Shown one piece after another: positions 45,558 to 58,037 of a stretch of 64,000 nt of DNA. The stretch is from NCBI GenBank assembly GCA_000750105.3, contig JPHH03000016.1, forward strand, positions 124,001 to 188,000, written 5' to 3'. This stretch comes from Tolypocladium sp. Sup5 PDA-1. Lineage: Eukaryota; Ascomycota; Sordariomycetes; Hypocreales; Ophiocordycipitaceae. The notes under the pieces were generated by a model, which worked only from the letters and a program-made list of their open reading frames with translations, ran no database searches and was not told the DNA's origin. Each line of letters opens with the position of its first letter. Position 1 is the stretch's first letter. The position numbers and the translations under genes are program-made.

Positions 45558-47415
45558 ATGGCTCCCGCAAACACGCTGCCCGCCTGGGCCGAGCTGCAGG
45601 CGCACCGCGACAGCGTCGGCAAGAACTTTGTCCTCAAGGAGGCCTTCGCCTCGGACCCGGAGCGCTTCTCGCGCTTCACCCGCACCTTTGCCTCGGGCGG
45701 CGTCTCTGCCGACATCCTCTTCGACTTCAGCAAGAACTTCCTGACGGACGAGACGCTCGACCTGCTCGTCAAGCTCGCCGAGCAGGCCGGCGTCGCCCGC
45801 AAGCGTGACGCCATGTTCGCCGGCGACAAGATCAACTTCACCGAGAACCGCGCCGTCTACCACACGGCGCTGCGCAACGTCGGTCCCGACGCCTGGGACA
45901 TGAAGGTCGACGGCCAGGACGTCATGAAGGTCCCCGGCGGCGTCAACGACGTCCTCGAGCACATGAAGGAGTTTTCCGGCCAGGTCCGCAGCGGCGAGTG
46001 GAAGGGCTTCACGGGCAAGAAGCTGACGACCATTGTCAACATTGGCATCGGCGGCTCCGATCTGTGAGTGTCCCAGACCCCTAGACGCTACTCTGCTGCT
46101 CTGCTGCTGACACTCAATCTACAGCGGCCCCGTCATGGTCACCGAGGCCCTCAAGCACTACGGCGCCGACGACATGACGCTGCACTTCGTCTCCAACATC
46201 GACGGCACCCACATGGCCGAGGCCCTCAAGCACTCGGACCCCGAGACGACGCTCTTCCTCGTCGCCTCCAAAACCTTCACCACGGCCGAGACGACGACCA
46301 ACGCCAACACGGCCAAGACCTGGTTCCTCGAGAAGACGGGCGGCAAGGGCGACATCGCCAAGCACTTTGTCGCCCTGTCCACCAACGAGCCCGAGGTGAC
46401 CAAGTTCGGCATCGACAGCAAGAACATGTTTGGCTTCGAGAGCTGGGTCGGCGGCCGCTACTCGGTCTGGAGCGCCATCGGCCTGAGCGTCGCCATCTAC
46501 GTCGGCTTCGACAACTTCCACAAGTTCCTGAGCGGCGCCCACGCCATGGACAAGCACTTCCGCGAGGCGCCCCTGCGGGAGAACATTCCCATCATTGGCG
46601 GCCTGCTCAGCGTGTGGTACTCGGACTTTTTCCAGGCGCAGACTCACCTGGTTGCGCCGTGAGTATACTCCTTCACATGAGATGGACCCCCATATATGTT
46701 TGGGGGATGAAGGAATGCTGACTTTCGCCCAGGTTCGACCAGTACCTCCACCGCTTCCCTGCCTACCTCCAGCAGCTGTCCATGGAGTCCAACGGCAAGT
46801 CGATTGCCTCTGATGGATCGTCGGTCAAGTACACGACCGGTAAGCCTCACCCCTGCCATCATCTTCTCACATGGTGCCAGCGCTGACTGCCTAGGCCCCA
46901 TCCTGTTTGGCGAGCCCTGCACCAACGCCCAGCACTCCTTCTTCCAGCTCGTGCACCAGGGCACCAAGCTGATCCCCACCGACTTCATCCTCGCCGCCCA
47001 GTCCCACAACCCCATCACCAACAACCTGCACCAGAAGATGCTCGCCTCCAACTACTTTGCCCAGGCCGAGGCCCTCATGGTCGGCAAGACGGACGAGCAG
47101 GTGCGCGCCGAGGGCACCAAGGACGACCTCGTCCCGCACAAGCGCTTCCTGGGCAACCGCCCGACGACGTCGATCCTCGTCGGCGGCCCCATCGGCCCCG
47201 CGGAGCTGGGCGCCCTGATTGTCTACTACGAGCACCTCACCTTCACCGAGGGCGCCGTGTGGGACGTCAACAGCTTCGACCAGTGGGGCGTCGAGCTGGG
47301 CAAGGTCCTGGCCAAGAAGATCCTCAAGGAGCTCGACGAGGCGGGCAACGGCGAGGGCCACGACGCGTCGACGGGCGGGCTCATCGGGGCGTTTAAGAAG
47401 TACGCCAAGATCTGA
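45558..47415 (+). CDS. PGI1: Glucose-6-phosphate isomerase
   Basis: Four exons, 45558-46063, 46125-46658, 46733-46839 and 46895-47415, give 555 residues, typical for fungi. It interconverts glucose-6-phosphate and fructose-6-phosphate in the cytosol, linking glycolysis, gluconeogenesis and the pentose phosphate route. The phosphate-binding IGIGGSDLGP segment is rejoined across the first intron, and FVSNIDGTH and GGRYSVWSAIGL (a PGI signature) are intact. The catalytic Glu/His regions (WYSDFF, GPILFGEP, HNPITNN) are also intact. Coding sequence is strongly C-biased, as expected of a highly expressed enzyme. Confidence 0.97.
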
Positions 47416-50400
47416 GGGATTCTTGCGAGAAGGAAAAGTGCATGGTTACGAGTATGGTGCACGCGGGCTGTTGGGGGTACAAGGAGGCGGAATTATGAAA
47501 GATGAACAGATTGAGGAAAGTAATTTGAACGATTTGAACGTATCTGACGGTCAGGTTTACATGCGTCGTGTGTTCCTCGACGCCCTGCTTCCAAGATGGG
47601 CTGTCCGCCGTTGCCGAGACTGGAGCTGCGTCGGAGAGAAGAGTGAAGTGAATGCTACAGGACCCCGTCCGTGTACGTGTAAGTGCACCGATGGGCATAC
47701 TGACTGCAGTCCCGGGTCCAGCAGGAGCGCGACGGCATCGACAAGCGAACTGCAGTCTCGGGTCCTGCGCCAGAATACGATGATCACCGACACGTACCCA
47801 ACGAGACAAGATACCAGCCCGTTGGGCTCTACTCCGTAGACAGCCACCTACCCATCCGGCATCCGACACCTCGCCTCCTCCGTCCCATCACATGCATCCC
47901 CCCCCCCCGGGGCGCTGCATCCCACCCACGTTCAGAACCGCGCCGGCACATGCAAAGGGGGGCGCGCTGTGTGCTCCTCGGGAGATGTCGGCTGCGGTTC
48001 CTGCATGGGGATGGACCGCACGTCGGGACATGGGACGCGCCATCTCGGTGCGAGTTTGGAACCGGACCCTCGGAGCAGAGGACGCCGCGGTAAATGCGTT
48101 TACGGATTGGGGTTGCTACGCAACTTCGTCGCGGTGGTTGGGATTGCTTGGGAGGGGAGTAAGAAGTACAGACGGCGGTGCCGGAGGGGTGGGTCAAGTT
48201 CGGCGGGTACAGGGTAGGGTCACCGGAGAAGTCGACCGCACATCGTATATCCCGCACATGGATTGGACTCTGCGAGCACAGCTGCTTGTTCACTGCCCAT
48301 CAGAGGACAAGGTACTGGAATGGCCTGACGCCCAGTCCCGTCGTCATCGTGAGCAGTAGCTAAAGTTCAAGACGTAGTTGTCACGGAGTCGATAAATATA
48401 CTCTGTCGGGGCGACTTTGGCGGCATTGTTCTGCCCCCTCGCCTCCTTCCTTCCCGTGCCCTCTATTTAGGGTCTCGGAAAGTCTGTTTGTTTTGTCAGT
48501 TTTTGAAGGGATCAGTATACCTTTGAGACGAGTATTTTCTGTAGTAGTTGCGTTGCGTTGAGAGTAGCTTCTTCTTCGCCAGCGCAAGAGTCAAGCAACA
48601 GCTGTTACTTCTTCAGCTTGAACCAGTGCCCCCAACGACCCACGTCCGGCTACCCGAAGGCGCCATCTCTGGGGCCCCAGACATCGAAACGTGGGCCTGG
48701 CGGTTGCTAGTTACTGCTTCGGTCTTGCGCTGGCTGCATGCTGTTAAAGTCTCGAAAGGGTAATCCGCAGGAGGGCCCACATGAGGCGATGAACTCGTGT
48801 TGCAGCGTTTGGCCAGGTCAACAACTCTGCCAAACCAGTGCCACTTGCGTGACTCTTGAAGCAAGGGGTAGTCTTGTGTAGGGTCCCCTTTCATCCTAGG
48901 CACGCTCACTCTGACGCTCATGCAGGGACTGGCGATTCGGGCCGCGAGAGTCGATGCGATGCTGTCAGTCCCCGTTTCTATGCGCCTGTAAGGAACACCA
49001 ACGGCCGAACCGACCTGCTGCGGCATTGACGGCCTCAGGGTACGTGAGCAAATAAGAAGGCTGCGGCGAGACTTGCGAGCGTCTCTTTGGCCGCAACATG
49101 CGCGACGATAAAACGACGGACGGACAGAGACCCACTGCTACATGATGCACGTCGGCGCGAGACGGACGATGGATGGGCCATGACCCCCGAGCTGCCCCAC
49201 AGCCGGAACCGCAGAGCCTGGCGAGCGTAACAAACGGTGGCAACCAACGCAAGTAGCGCACTCCCTCCATTCAGCCGGACGGGAGAATGATATGAAGAGG
49301 GCATCGTGTCGGGGTCGCCGCGGAGAAGAGGCTTGAATAGAGCGGCAGATCCAGGATCCAGGGATGTCATATCGCTCTCGTAGTGGATTGGGAGGTGCCG
49401 TGATATCGAGTGAGTTTGAGTGAACTCGACAGCCACTGAAGCTGATTCATCCGTTGTACTGCTTTAGTAACCCAATCGGGACGGCGACAGGAAGCGCAAA
49501 CGTGCTTGTGAGCCCGCAAGGGTCCTGTGGCGGCGGCCTCTTTGCGGCCAAACGATGGTGAGCATGTCTGCCACAGCCTGCATGGGGTTGTGGTTGATGA
49601 ATGCAAGGAATAGCGGGTGCAGGCGGGGAGACCCGTTGGGCGCTGCTCCGTTCTGCCTCGTCTTGCGGAGTTGCAGCATGTGGAAGAGGCATTTACCCCA
49701 GCTCTGGTGCGAAACGGCGTCTTGCTGCGTGTACATATCTTGGGCGGCTGTGTAATAAGTCAAGTAAGTGTGCTCCGTATGATGACAGCAGCATCCTTGG
49801 CACCTGTGACAGTACATACGATCGATTCAACGGGTCGTTGAAGTCATAGTCACAAGCTGTACATACGGAGTATATGACGTCGAGCGGTCGTCCAGTATTG
49901 CAGCATCGTGAAAGTTTGCGGTCCCAGTGCTGGACAATAAGCTCCTGGACCTCGCGGATGAGGAATCGCCGCCTGCGATGCCGCCCATGACGAAGCATCG
50001 TGACAATCGGCAGCGGGACGGTTGGTTCCTCTTTGCGCCATTTCACGATGCCGTCCTCTTATCGCTACGTCATTCCGCGGTGCTAGCCCCTGTCAATCCC
50101 TCAACGCAACAGAGGCGTGAGGCCCTCCCCCACCGTGACAAACCCAGCATCGTGATATTGCGCCGGAGCCTCCGCCGGCGGTACAGTAGTGCTGAATCGC
50201 GTCGCTGCAGCTGCCGCGGAGGACCAATTGCAGGTGCTGCCGGTGCAGGCAATCGTTGGTGGCTGCTGCGCTGCTCCCGCTGTCGATGCGTCGTCAACGG
50301 GCCGCTTGGACACGCAATGCGGACTACACGCCGACACGGGCATCGAGGGCTTTCTTTGTCGGCGGGGTCGTCGTCGACTGCACGCTGTGCCGTACTGTAA

Positions 50401-51945
50401 GGTAGTCTCAGAGAATATGCGCGCGGCATCACACGGCGTCTTCTGTGAGACACGAGCACGCGTTAGTCGAGCACAATGTAGGTAACCGACGAGACAGTCC
50501 GGGCAAGCGTCAGAGGCTCGAAGGGTCCAGAGACACGAGGGAATTCTGCCGACGGACGCCGGAGCAACGGGGTATCGTGAGCATGTCCAAGCAACTGCAT
50601 TGTCGATGTCACACCAGCAAGCAACGAGCCATCCGTCATGGGTCCGTCCCGTCGTCTTACAAACACCGCGTCAAGGGCCTGAGCAAAGCGAGTCCTCGGC
50701 AAGACGGAATGGACTGGCTTGGTTGCTTGGGTGGAGGGATGATGAAACCAAGGGCCGCTGCAGGCCCCTCTTCGGGCGCTCTCGTGCTGCGCAGCGCTGT
50801 CGTCGTCCGCTGTTGCGAGGCGTTCGGTGGTTGCTGGCGAGGTTGCAGTGGGCCGTCCCCCCAATGTGCCCTGGAGCACGGCGTTGACTGGTTGCGCGCT
50901 GGGTGGCGTGTCGGGCTTGGCGCGCACCCAATAGGCGGCTAGTTGCAGTGGACCGCTGGCTGGCGGTGCCAGCGTCATCGTCAGTTTATTCCCTCTTCAC
51001 GCCCGTCAGGCCACAGCCAGCAATCGCCGGCGTGCCATTGGGCCATTTGGGCCTTGGGGGTCAAACTTTGCGGCGGCGGCGGCGGCGCGGTCTAGCGTGT
51101 TTAGCGCTGGAGCCTCCCTGTAAACTGACGCTGCGTCGCCCCTGGAAACGGTAGCAGGCCCGAGAGGAATTCAGGTGCCTGAGACGCAGCGGCGACTCGC
51201 ATGCCAGGCGGCGGAGGGCGAGCTGAGGCGAGACGAGGCCACGTCTTGTTTGGACAGGGCGTGGGAAAGTTGGACGGCGGCGAGACAACATCGTGAAGCC
51301 ATCGTGAAGCCATCGTGAGAGCGTTCTGTTCATCGTGACGATGTGGATCTGGAGCTGGTCGTCATCCAGCCTCCGGGATGGAACGTCCAAGAGGCTGACA
51401 ATGACACCGATGAAGGGACCGTCACAGCCGCTGCCCCACTTGCATTGTTCTGCGCGTGGCCCTCCTTGCCTTGCTTGCCTCCCAAGCCTCCTCACTCCTC
51501 CGCCCCTGCCCCACCAACCAACCAGCGGACGTCATGCCTGCCTGCTACTGGCTTGGCCGTATCGCATCGTGAGGCAAGTGTGAGTCGCCCAACCTCACCG
51601 TTCCGCAAGTCTCACTCGCCCCGCCTCCCCTGCTGCCACCGTCTCACTCGCTTGCCCGCCCTGGCGGCCATGCCCCTCTGGCGCTCCTTCCCTCTTCTGG
51701 AGCCTCAGTTTATATAAACTCCAGGCCCCCCTCCTCCGTCTCTCGTCACGACCGTCACCGTTTCAACCTCTTCTGACTTTCCACCACCTGTCTCTTGCAT
51801 TGAACCATATCAGAGCTCTCTCCTGGCTGATAGTCCTCCTCATACCACCCTACACCGTTGACTCTTCGTGGAATTGGAGATATTCTGTCGGCCTCTGCGA
51901 CATCACCGCACCACCACCACTAACACCCCGTCACCGTTTTTCACC
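47416..51945. other. Gene-free stretch of about 4.5 kb
   Basis: Despite many overlapping frames, none has family features or sustained codon bias. TACTCCGTA at 47830 and TACGGAGTA at 49864 occur, and a C run at 47898-47908. Three near-identical CATCGTGAAGC units lie at about 51289-51320. The last part (51.4-51.9 kb) is pyrimidine-rich promoter and leader of the next gene. A non-coding RNA cannot be excluded. Confidence 0.5.
51711..51717 (+). promoter_or_regulatory. TATA box of the mannitol-1-phosphate dehydrogenase gene
   Basis: TATATAA sits inside a short palindrome (TTTATATAAA), about 230 nt upstream of the ATG at 51946. Confidence 0.5.
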
Positions 51946-53231
51946 ATGGGCAAAACGGCCGTTCACTTTGGCGCCGGCAACATCGGTACGTCATCCCACT
52001 TGCTGCCCTCGGCTTCACGCAAGGCCCCTCTACTGTGCCCTGGCTATGAACCAAATCGAAGCATCTCGTCTAACACGTCTGTCGTCTAGGCCGCGGCTTT
52101 GTTGCCTGCTTCCTCCACAACTCGGGCTACGACGTCATCTTTGCCGACGTGGTCGACTCCCTGATTGACCGCATCAACGCCACGCCCTCGTACAAGGTCA
52201 TCGAGGTGGGCTCTGAGGCCACCACGGAAAACACAATCACCAACTACCGCGCCATCAACTCCAAGACGCACGAGGAGGACCTGGTCGAGGCCATCCGCAC
52301 CGCCGACGTCGTCACCTGCTCCGTCGGCCCCAACATCCTCAAGTTCATCGCCCCCGTCATCGCCAAGGGCATCGACCGCCGCTCCGACGACGGGACGCCG
52401 CTGCACGTCATTGCCTGCGAGAACGCCATTGGCGCCACCGACACCCTCGCCCAGCACATCAAGGACCCGCGCAACACGTCGGCCGACCGCCTCGACAGCC
52501 ACCACAAGCGTGCCCGCTACGCCAACTCTGCTATTGACAGAATTGTGCCTGCTCAGGACCCCAATGCCGGCCTCGACGTGACGCTCGAGAAGTTCTTCGA
52601 GTGGGTCGTCGAAAAGACGCCCTTCCAGGACATCGGCATCCCCCCCATCGAGGGCATCAACTGGGTCGACAACCTGCACCCCTTCATTGAGCGCAAGCTC
52701 TTCACCGTAAACACGGGCCACGCGACCGCCGCCTACCACGGCTACAACCGCAGAAAGCGCACCGTCTACGATGCTCTCCAGGACAAGAACATCATGGCCG
52801 AGGTCCGCGGCGCCCTGATGGAGACCAAGAACCTCATCGTGTCCAAGCACGAGATTGACGAGGAGCACCAGGCGGCCTATGTGGAGAAGATCATCAAGCG
52901 CATCGGCAACCCCCATCTCGAGGACGCCGTCGAGCGTGTCGGCCGCGCCCCCATGCGCAAGCTCTCCCGCAAGGAGCGCTTCATCGCCCCTGCGGCCGAG
53001 CTGGCCGAGCAGGACCAGCCCATCAAGTTCCTCCTCGACGCCATCGAGATGTGCTTCCGCTTCCAGAACATCGAGGAGGACGAGGAGTCCAAGGAGCTGG
53101 CCGAGATCATGTCCCAGAACACCCCCGAGGACGTGGTTGCCAAGGTGTGCGGCATCCAGACCAACGAGAAGATCTACCCGCAGCTGGTGCAGCGCGTCAA
53201 GCGCGTGCAGGACGACAGCCGCGAGGATTGA
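51946..53231 (+). CDS. MPD: Mannitol-1-phosphate 5-dehydrogenase
   Basis: Two exons, 51946-51985 and 52090-53231, give 393 residues. It reduces fructose-6-phosphate to mannitol-1-phosphate with NADH, the entry to fungal mannitol synthesis. The Rossmann motif GAGNIGRGF is rejoined across the 104-nt intron. The long-chain dehydrogenase catalytic segment with Lys, Asn and His (KLFTVNTGH) is present, as is the HGYNRRKRTVYDALQD stretch. The length matches the family. With the isomerase about 4.5 kb upstream supplying its substrate, the pair is metabolically linked, but there is no sign of shared control. Confidence 0.95.
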
Positions 53232-53639
53232 CTGGATGGCAGAGCTACCCCGTCGTCTGCCTCGTCGTCGAACAGCAACCGGCGATTGGGGCCTAAAATG
53301 TGACTGGACGCGGGTTGTCGGTGACGGGCATGCCACGCGGCGTTGACGAGACACGAATTTGCCATGATGATGTTGGGCGTCTCTTGATTGTGTTTTTATC
53401 CTGTATTCTCTTTTTAATTCGCCAAGGAGCATTGGCGCATGGGACGGACTGGAGTTTATTGGACGGCGCTGGGCAATACCCAAGCTTGGGACTGGCTTGA
53501 AGCTTCAATGCGGCTCGAGCAGGCAACCGTAAATAGGTTGATGTCATGATTGAAAAAGACTTGAATTCTTCATCAGAATTTTCGTACAATTTGGCTTGTG
53601 ACCATTCGCTCATTGGTCGTTCCACTCGTGCAGTATGCA

Positions 53640-53915
53640 GTCTGCGTGAGCGGCATGTCCCGTCTATTATACCGGGCCACGGCTCGGACAGATATTGACC
53701 GTGGACATCCGTGCCGCTCTCGAAGCAACGTCCCTGCATGGTGCACGCTTGGCGTCTGGTATTTTTGATCTTTGCCACCGGTCAGACCGACATCGACCGT
53801 GGATATCCGTGCCGCCCTGCCCTTGAAGCAATACTCTCCGCAGGCGGCTGCAAAGATCCCGTCTCTTGGACCTGGCCACGGCTCAGACTGACATTGAACG
53901 TGGACAGTCAGGAGT
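53640..53915 (+). repeat. Diverged tandem repeat, three copies of about 100 bp
   Basis: Three direct copies starting near 53675, 53773 and 53874 share GCCACGGCTC, GACATTGACCGTGG and, in the first two, ATCCGTGCCGC followed by GAAGCAA. Substitutions separate the copies. Confidence 0.65.
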
Positions 53916-54068
53916 TTGTGACTAACTCATACAACGCTGGTCTGCAACTTCTATGCAGTCACTCGTATGATGGCAGGACGCGTGGCTCGATGGCTCGATG
54001 GCCGCTTGAACACGGTTGAGCTTGGTAGGAACGAGGCCAACAAGGTGCACCCGCCAGGACCGGTCGCC

Positions 54069-54076
54069 TATATATA
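54069..54076 (+). promoter_or_regulatory. TATA box of the DUF4419 gene
   Basis: TATATATA is flanked by GTCGCC and GGGCGAC, forming a near-perfect inverted repeat, about 225 nt upstream of the ATG at 54298. Confidence 0.5.
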
Positions 54077-54297
54077 GGGGGCGACGGACGACCTCTTGTA
54101 CATGTCCTTCCTCTTGGGTGCAAGTCGAGCTGAAGAGGTGTCAGGTCAGGAACTACATGTAAGTGAAGCTGTCTGGGATATTCTTGGCTGTCTCTGATCA
54201 ACCTCGCAGACCCGGCCTTGAGGACTTGTAAACAAGAACCAAAGACACACACAACAACCCACCTTTCGACTCTAAAGAGAACACAACAACTACGAAA

Positions 54298-55617
54298 ATG
54301 TTGCTGCCCCTGCTGGTTCTCGGACTGTCGTCGGGCCTCGCGGCCGGCGGCATCGCCGTCTCCATCAGCGATGTCAAGCCCCTGCCGCTCAAGACGGACG
54401 GCGCTGTCTCGTCGGTAACGGAGCTCTTCCGCAAGAGCTGCCCCGAGGAGGTGTCGCCCCGCAACCCGTACCCGGCGCCCGAGGTGCTCATGTCGTCGTA
54501 CGCCGACTTTGGGGCGCCCGACGACGTCAGCGTGCTGGGCAACGGCACCGTCTTCGCGTCGTCGGACGGTCTCGTGCGCGGCGCCGTGGACGCGTGGGCG
54601 CAGCACCAGCACCTGGTCCTCCGGCCGGACGTGGTGTGGTTCGAGGTGCTCGCGCAGCTCAACTTCTACATGGCCAAGCACGCCGAGGAGCTGCGGCACC
54701 TGTTCGTCGACTTTGCGGGCAAGCGGGAGATCAAGGTGCGCAAGTTCACGTGGCGCGAGGTCATCGGGGCGTTTGGCGGCGAGATCCAGCAGCGCGTCAA
54801 GACGGACTGGCTGCTGGGCTGGATCGCTCCCGGGTTCAGCACGACGACGCGGGCCGACAACCTGACGGCGACGGTGCTCATGATGGGGCTCGTGCAGCGG
54901 TACTTTGAGTTCTCGGGCGGCATCATCTGCGGGCTGCCGTCGGTGCAGCTGCTGGGCGAGCGGCGCGACTGGGCGCGGCTGGAGGACAAGCTGGAGCGCC
55001 TGGGCGAGTTCGGGCCCGAGGCGCAGGAGTACGCGAAGAACCTGCGGCCGATATTCAGGCGCTTCGTGCAGACGTGGGACGAGCCGGAGAGCGACGAGGT
55101 GCGCGCCTTTTGGACGCAGATTGTGCGCGCGGACCGGGTGGTGACGTGCGGCGCCGGGCCGACGGAGTACAGCATCTCGGGCTGGATCACGGGCTTCCTG
55201 CACTGGAAGGAGGACGGCGAGCTGCGCATCCCGGCGAGCGAGCGGCCGTGGCAGCACGAGACGACGCTCGACGGCGTGGGCTACCCGCCCGCGGCGCTGG
55301 ACCGGCTGCCCGTGGGCTACGCGCGCGTGCCGCTCAAGATGCTCGACTACCCGCAGCACGGCACCGACACCATGGCCTACCTGCTGGGCGGCAACGTGGG
55401 CGTGGCGCGCGAGGCGGCCCACGGCGACGAGGGCCGCGCGGGCACGCTGGCGCAGCCGCTGAGCGCGTGGTTCCTGTACGGGCCGGTGCTGATTGGCAAC
55501 GAGACGGAGGAGACGAGGAGGTACGCGCACGGCAGCCGGGGCGAGCTGGAGGGCATCTGGGGCGGGCTGCAGGCGAGCTGCCCTGGCGATCGTGGGCGCG
55601 GTGATGCGGGGGAGTGA
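54298..55617 (+). CDS. Secreted DUF4419 protein
   Basis: An intronless 439-residue protein with a signal peptide (about 1-16). The body (about 85-370) matches DUF4419: LRPDVVWFEVLAQLNFYMAKHAEELRHLFV, then WLLGWIAPGFSTTTRADNLTATVLMM, RYFEFSGGIICGLPSVQLLGERRDW, and a late CGAGPTEYSISGWITGF. Function of the family is unknown. Codon use is extremely GC-rich at third positions, which gives long false frames on the opposite strand (53959-55530). The 3' flank is duplicated at about 58038-58225. Confidence 0.85.
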   Translation: MLLPLLVLGLSSGLAAGGIAVSISDVKPLPLKTDGAVSSVTELFRKSCPEEVSPRNPYPAPEVLMSSYADFGAPDDVSVLGNGTVFASSDGLVRGAVDAWAQHQHLVLRPDVVWFEVLAQLNFYMAKHAEELRHLFVDFAGKREIKVRKFTWREVIGAFGGEIQQRVKTDWLLGWIAPGFSTTTRADNLTATVLMMGLVQRYFEFSGGIICGLPSVQLLGERRDWARLEDKLERLGEFGPEAQEYAKNLRPIFRRFVQTWDEPESDEVRAFWTQIVRADRVVTCGAGPTEYSISGWITGFLHWKEDGELRIPASERPWQHETTLDGVGYPPAALDRLPVGYARVPLKMLDYPQHGTDTMAYLLGGNVGVAREAAHGDEGRAGTLAQPLSAWFLYGPVLIGNETEETRRYAHGSRGELEGIWGGLQASCPGDRGRGDAGE

Positions 55618-56230
55618 GCATCCCTGGTGTTGCTGTCATGGTCGGACGAGGAGGCTGAGGAGGGTGGGACATTGTAATGTCAGTAATGGTGCTGCAGGAA
55701 CAAAAGTTATAGTCTTGATGTGCTCGAGCTTTCGAGGAATTAATTAATCAATTAATTCAATGCTTGATGTTGTAAATTGGTCGATGAAGTTGGTGGTGAC
55801 TGGTGACGTCTGCTGTCCCATTTCACTGTCTTATCGGGCCAACGCAAAAGCAACGAGGACGATTCACCAATATACGATGTATCACACCCTTTATTTGATG
55901 CATTGCTACGGTGTAACGCAAATGAGAACTAACTGCAGATGCAGCTAGCCATCATCCGGGTCCTTTAGGCCTCGAATATGTAGAGCCTTGGAAACTGCAC
56001 GTAGCCAATATGAAAGCCAATCAACTCCCAACCATTCAGGACACACTCTTAGCTTTTGCCACTGTTCTATGCTTCTAGTGTGCCGTAGGCTTTTGGTGGA
56101 ATAGACACACTCATTACGTGCAACAATCTCTCTTGAACCTGCACACTTTCATAGAGATTTGCGGATTAAGTGACAAGTGCAGGACTGGGAAATACTGCCA
56201 TCTATTGTATTTGGGTTTTGAATGCATCCT
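55618..56230. other. Intergenic 3' flank, left copy of a duplicated segment
   Basis: AT-rich; 55618-55815 is the left copy of the direct duplication described at 58038-58225. Confidence 0.6.
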
Positions 56231-57609
56231 CTATGTGCCAGGAGCTAGCTTCGCGACATCAAATCGTACTCCAACGTTGGCGCATAGATCTGCGAGCTGG
56301 CTTCTCAACTCTGGACCCCAGCCTACACCCATGAACACCTCCTCCAGCGACAGAGCAAGGCCACAAAGGCAGGGCGTCGCCTTGGGGAAGCTTTCAAGCC
56401 ATAATCGAAGAACTTGAATAACGTCTTCCTCCTGCCACCATTCATTGCTCTCATGATTCATCAAGTCAGCAGAGATGGTCACAAACTGGGCATAACGTGG
56501 AATCGCGTCTTCCAATCGCTTTGTGTCATCCATTGCAAGTCCGAGAAGCAGCGTGTATGGAGCTTCAAAAAGTCCCAGCTTATGAAAGTCCCTAATTAAG
56601 CGCAACGAGCCCTGTACTCGGAACGGAGGCAAATCAATGTCGCCCCGGCCTACTTTAGGAAATGCTCGAGCACCGACTCTTAATTCCGTAAGAGTGTTGC
56701 GCACATGCGATAAGGCGGAGAAGAACTGGTCGAAGTCGATTGTGGTCGTGTTGTATTGATCCGGGGCGTTGTCGTCATAGAACCATTGCCATCGAAGGGA
56801 CTGCAGGGCTTTGGTCTGTTTCAGTACGTGTCCCAGATGCGCCTCGCGTATTGTGGCCAAGTCTAGAGAAATAAGTTGTGCAGGGTCTGGTGCGTTTGCC
56901 GGCCAGGAGAAAGAAGCTGGGTTGTTGATCGAGACCGAAAGATAATGCACCGACGGCAAGTAGAAGAGCGGCAGCACGTCGGCCGTATTGTGCATGGTTG
57001 GATTTGGGGAATCGTCGTTTATAGGGATAAACGATACTTCTCGAAGCTGCTGGAAGTGGTATCGACGGAGCACTCCGCTGTCTGGGCTATCGTAGAGACA
57101 AGAGCGGAGCATCATGCCAAGTAGTCGGCTTTCTTTAGCGAAACTTTGGAAACATGCAGGGTTCGTAGATTCGAGAGCTTTGACAACAAAAAGGTAATAA
57201 AGGCATCCATAGTGCCGGCCCGCATCTCTCGTACCCACAATTCTTTGTCGAAAGACACATTCGAACCCTCGACAGCAACAACAAGCTTGTCCAGCTCAGC
57301 AACGTCGACTTGGATTTTCGGAGGAAGGTTTCCGCCAAAGCTTCGTCGATAGAAGTCTGCATTTCCACCAAGGACGAGGGTGTGGACGTGAGAAGCCAGC
57401 TCAGGTCGGCGTAGAATGCTCCGCAGTAGTGGAATGATGGGCGGTGTCGCGGATCTATGCCATACCATCTCGATCCTGGAGTAGGGTCGCGGCTCGGCGA
57501 CGGTGCGAAATGCGTTGCAGACGACACATGTCGAGCGGAGCTGCTGGGGCGGCAGGAACTCGAAAATTGAGTGTAGGAGCTCCCTTGGAAGATCCAGAAT
57601 GGACGCCAT
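56231..57609 (-). CDS. F-box protein with leucine-rich-like C-terminal part, interrupted by a frameshift
   Basis: Starting from the ATG at 57609, the first 165 codons encode an N-terminal F-box (about residues 3-45: ILDLPRELLHSIFEFLPPQQLRSTC) and a beginning leucine-rich-like fold, ending at TGA 57112-57114. The rest continues one frame over to a stop at 56231 (about 293 codons, from GMMLRSCLYDSPD). Adding one base near 57117 would restore ...ADYLGMML..., so this is a one-base loss in a G pair, real or a sequencing error. F-box proteins bring substrates to SCF ubiquitin ligases. Such genes multiply and decay readily in filamentous fungi. The target is unknown. Confidence 0.7.
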
Positions 57610-58037
57610 CGTGGCTGCTCCTGTTTGGCGACGGAAAATGAGTGAATGGACATGGTATTGCCTCGCGGAATCAACGAGAAGCTGCTCACGTCAACAATGC
57701 GGAGGCTGTCCGTCCTGGATACTACGTTTTCCGGGGTGTTCTCGGTACTGGCTGCGTTATTTGGATGGCAACCGAAGGAGTACGACGCCGTCTCGGGGCG
57801 CTGCGAATCCCCGGGTTAAATATCGACCGCTTTTATCCCGGCAAAGAGAGAAAGGGGAGGAGGACGAAGGGGCACAGACGAGGGCGTTGCTGCTCCCGCC
57901 CCGATGCACGTTGCGATTTGAACGACGGGACCACGTAGGGCCTGCGTTTCGACCTATACTACCCAAGGGAACACAAGGCGTCGAGGATAGGTCGAGAAAC
58001 ACTACGGAAAGCTAGTTGAACGGCCTTGGTGGAGGCG

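Larger units (their letters stand above)
53232..54297. other. Intergenic region with a diverged tandem repeat
   Basis: No coding signal. Holds a three-copy repeat at 53640-53915 and the promoter of the DUF4419 gene. Confidence 0.5.

Noticed and set aside
52086..53483. 465-codon minus-strand frame over the mannitol-1-phosphate dehydrogenase
   Set aside because: Antisense shadow of the well-supported enzyme gene.
53959..55530. 523-codon minus-strand frame over the DUF4419 gene
   Set aside because: Arises from extreme third-position GC; Arg/His/Leu/Pro-rich, no family features.
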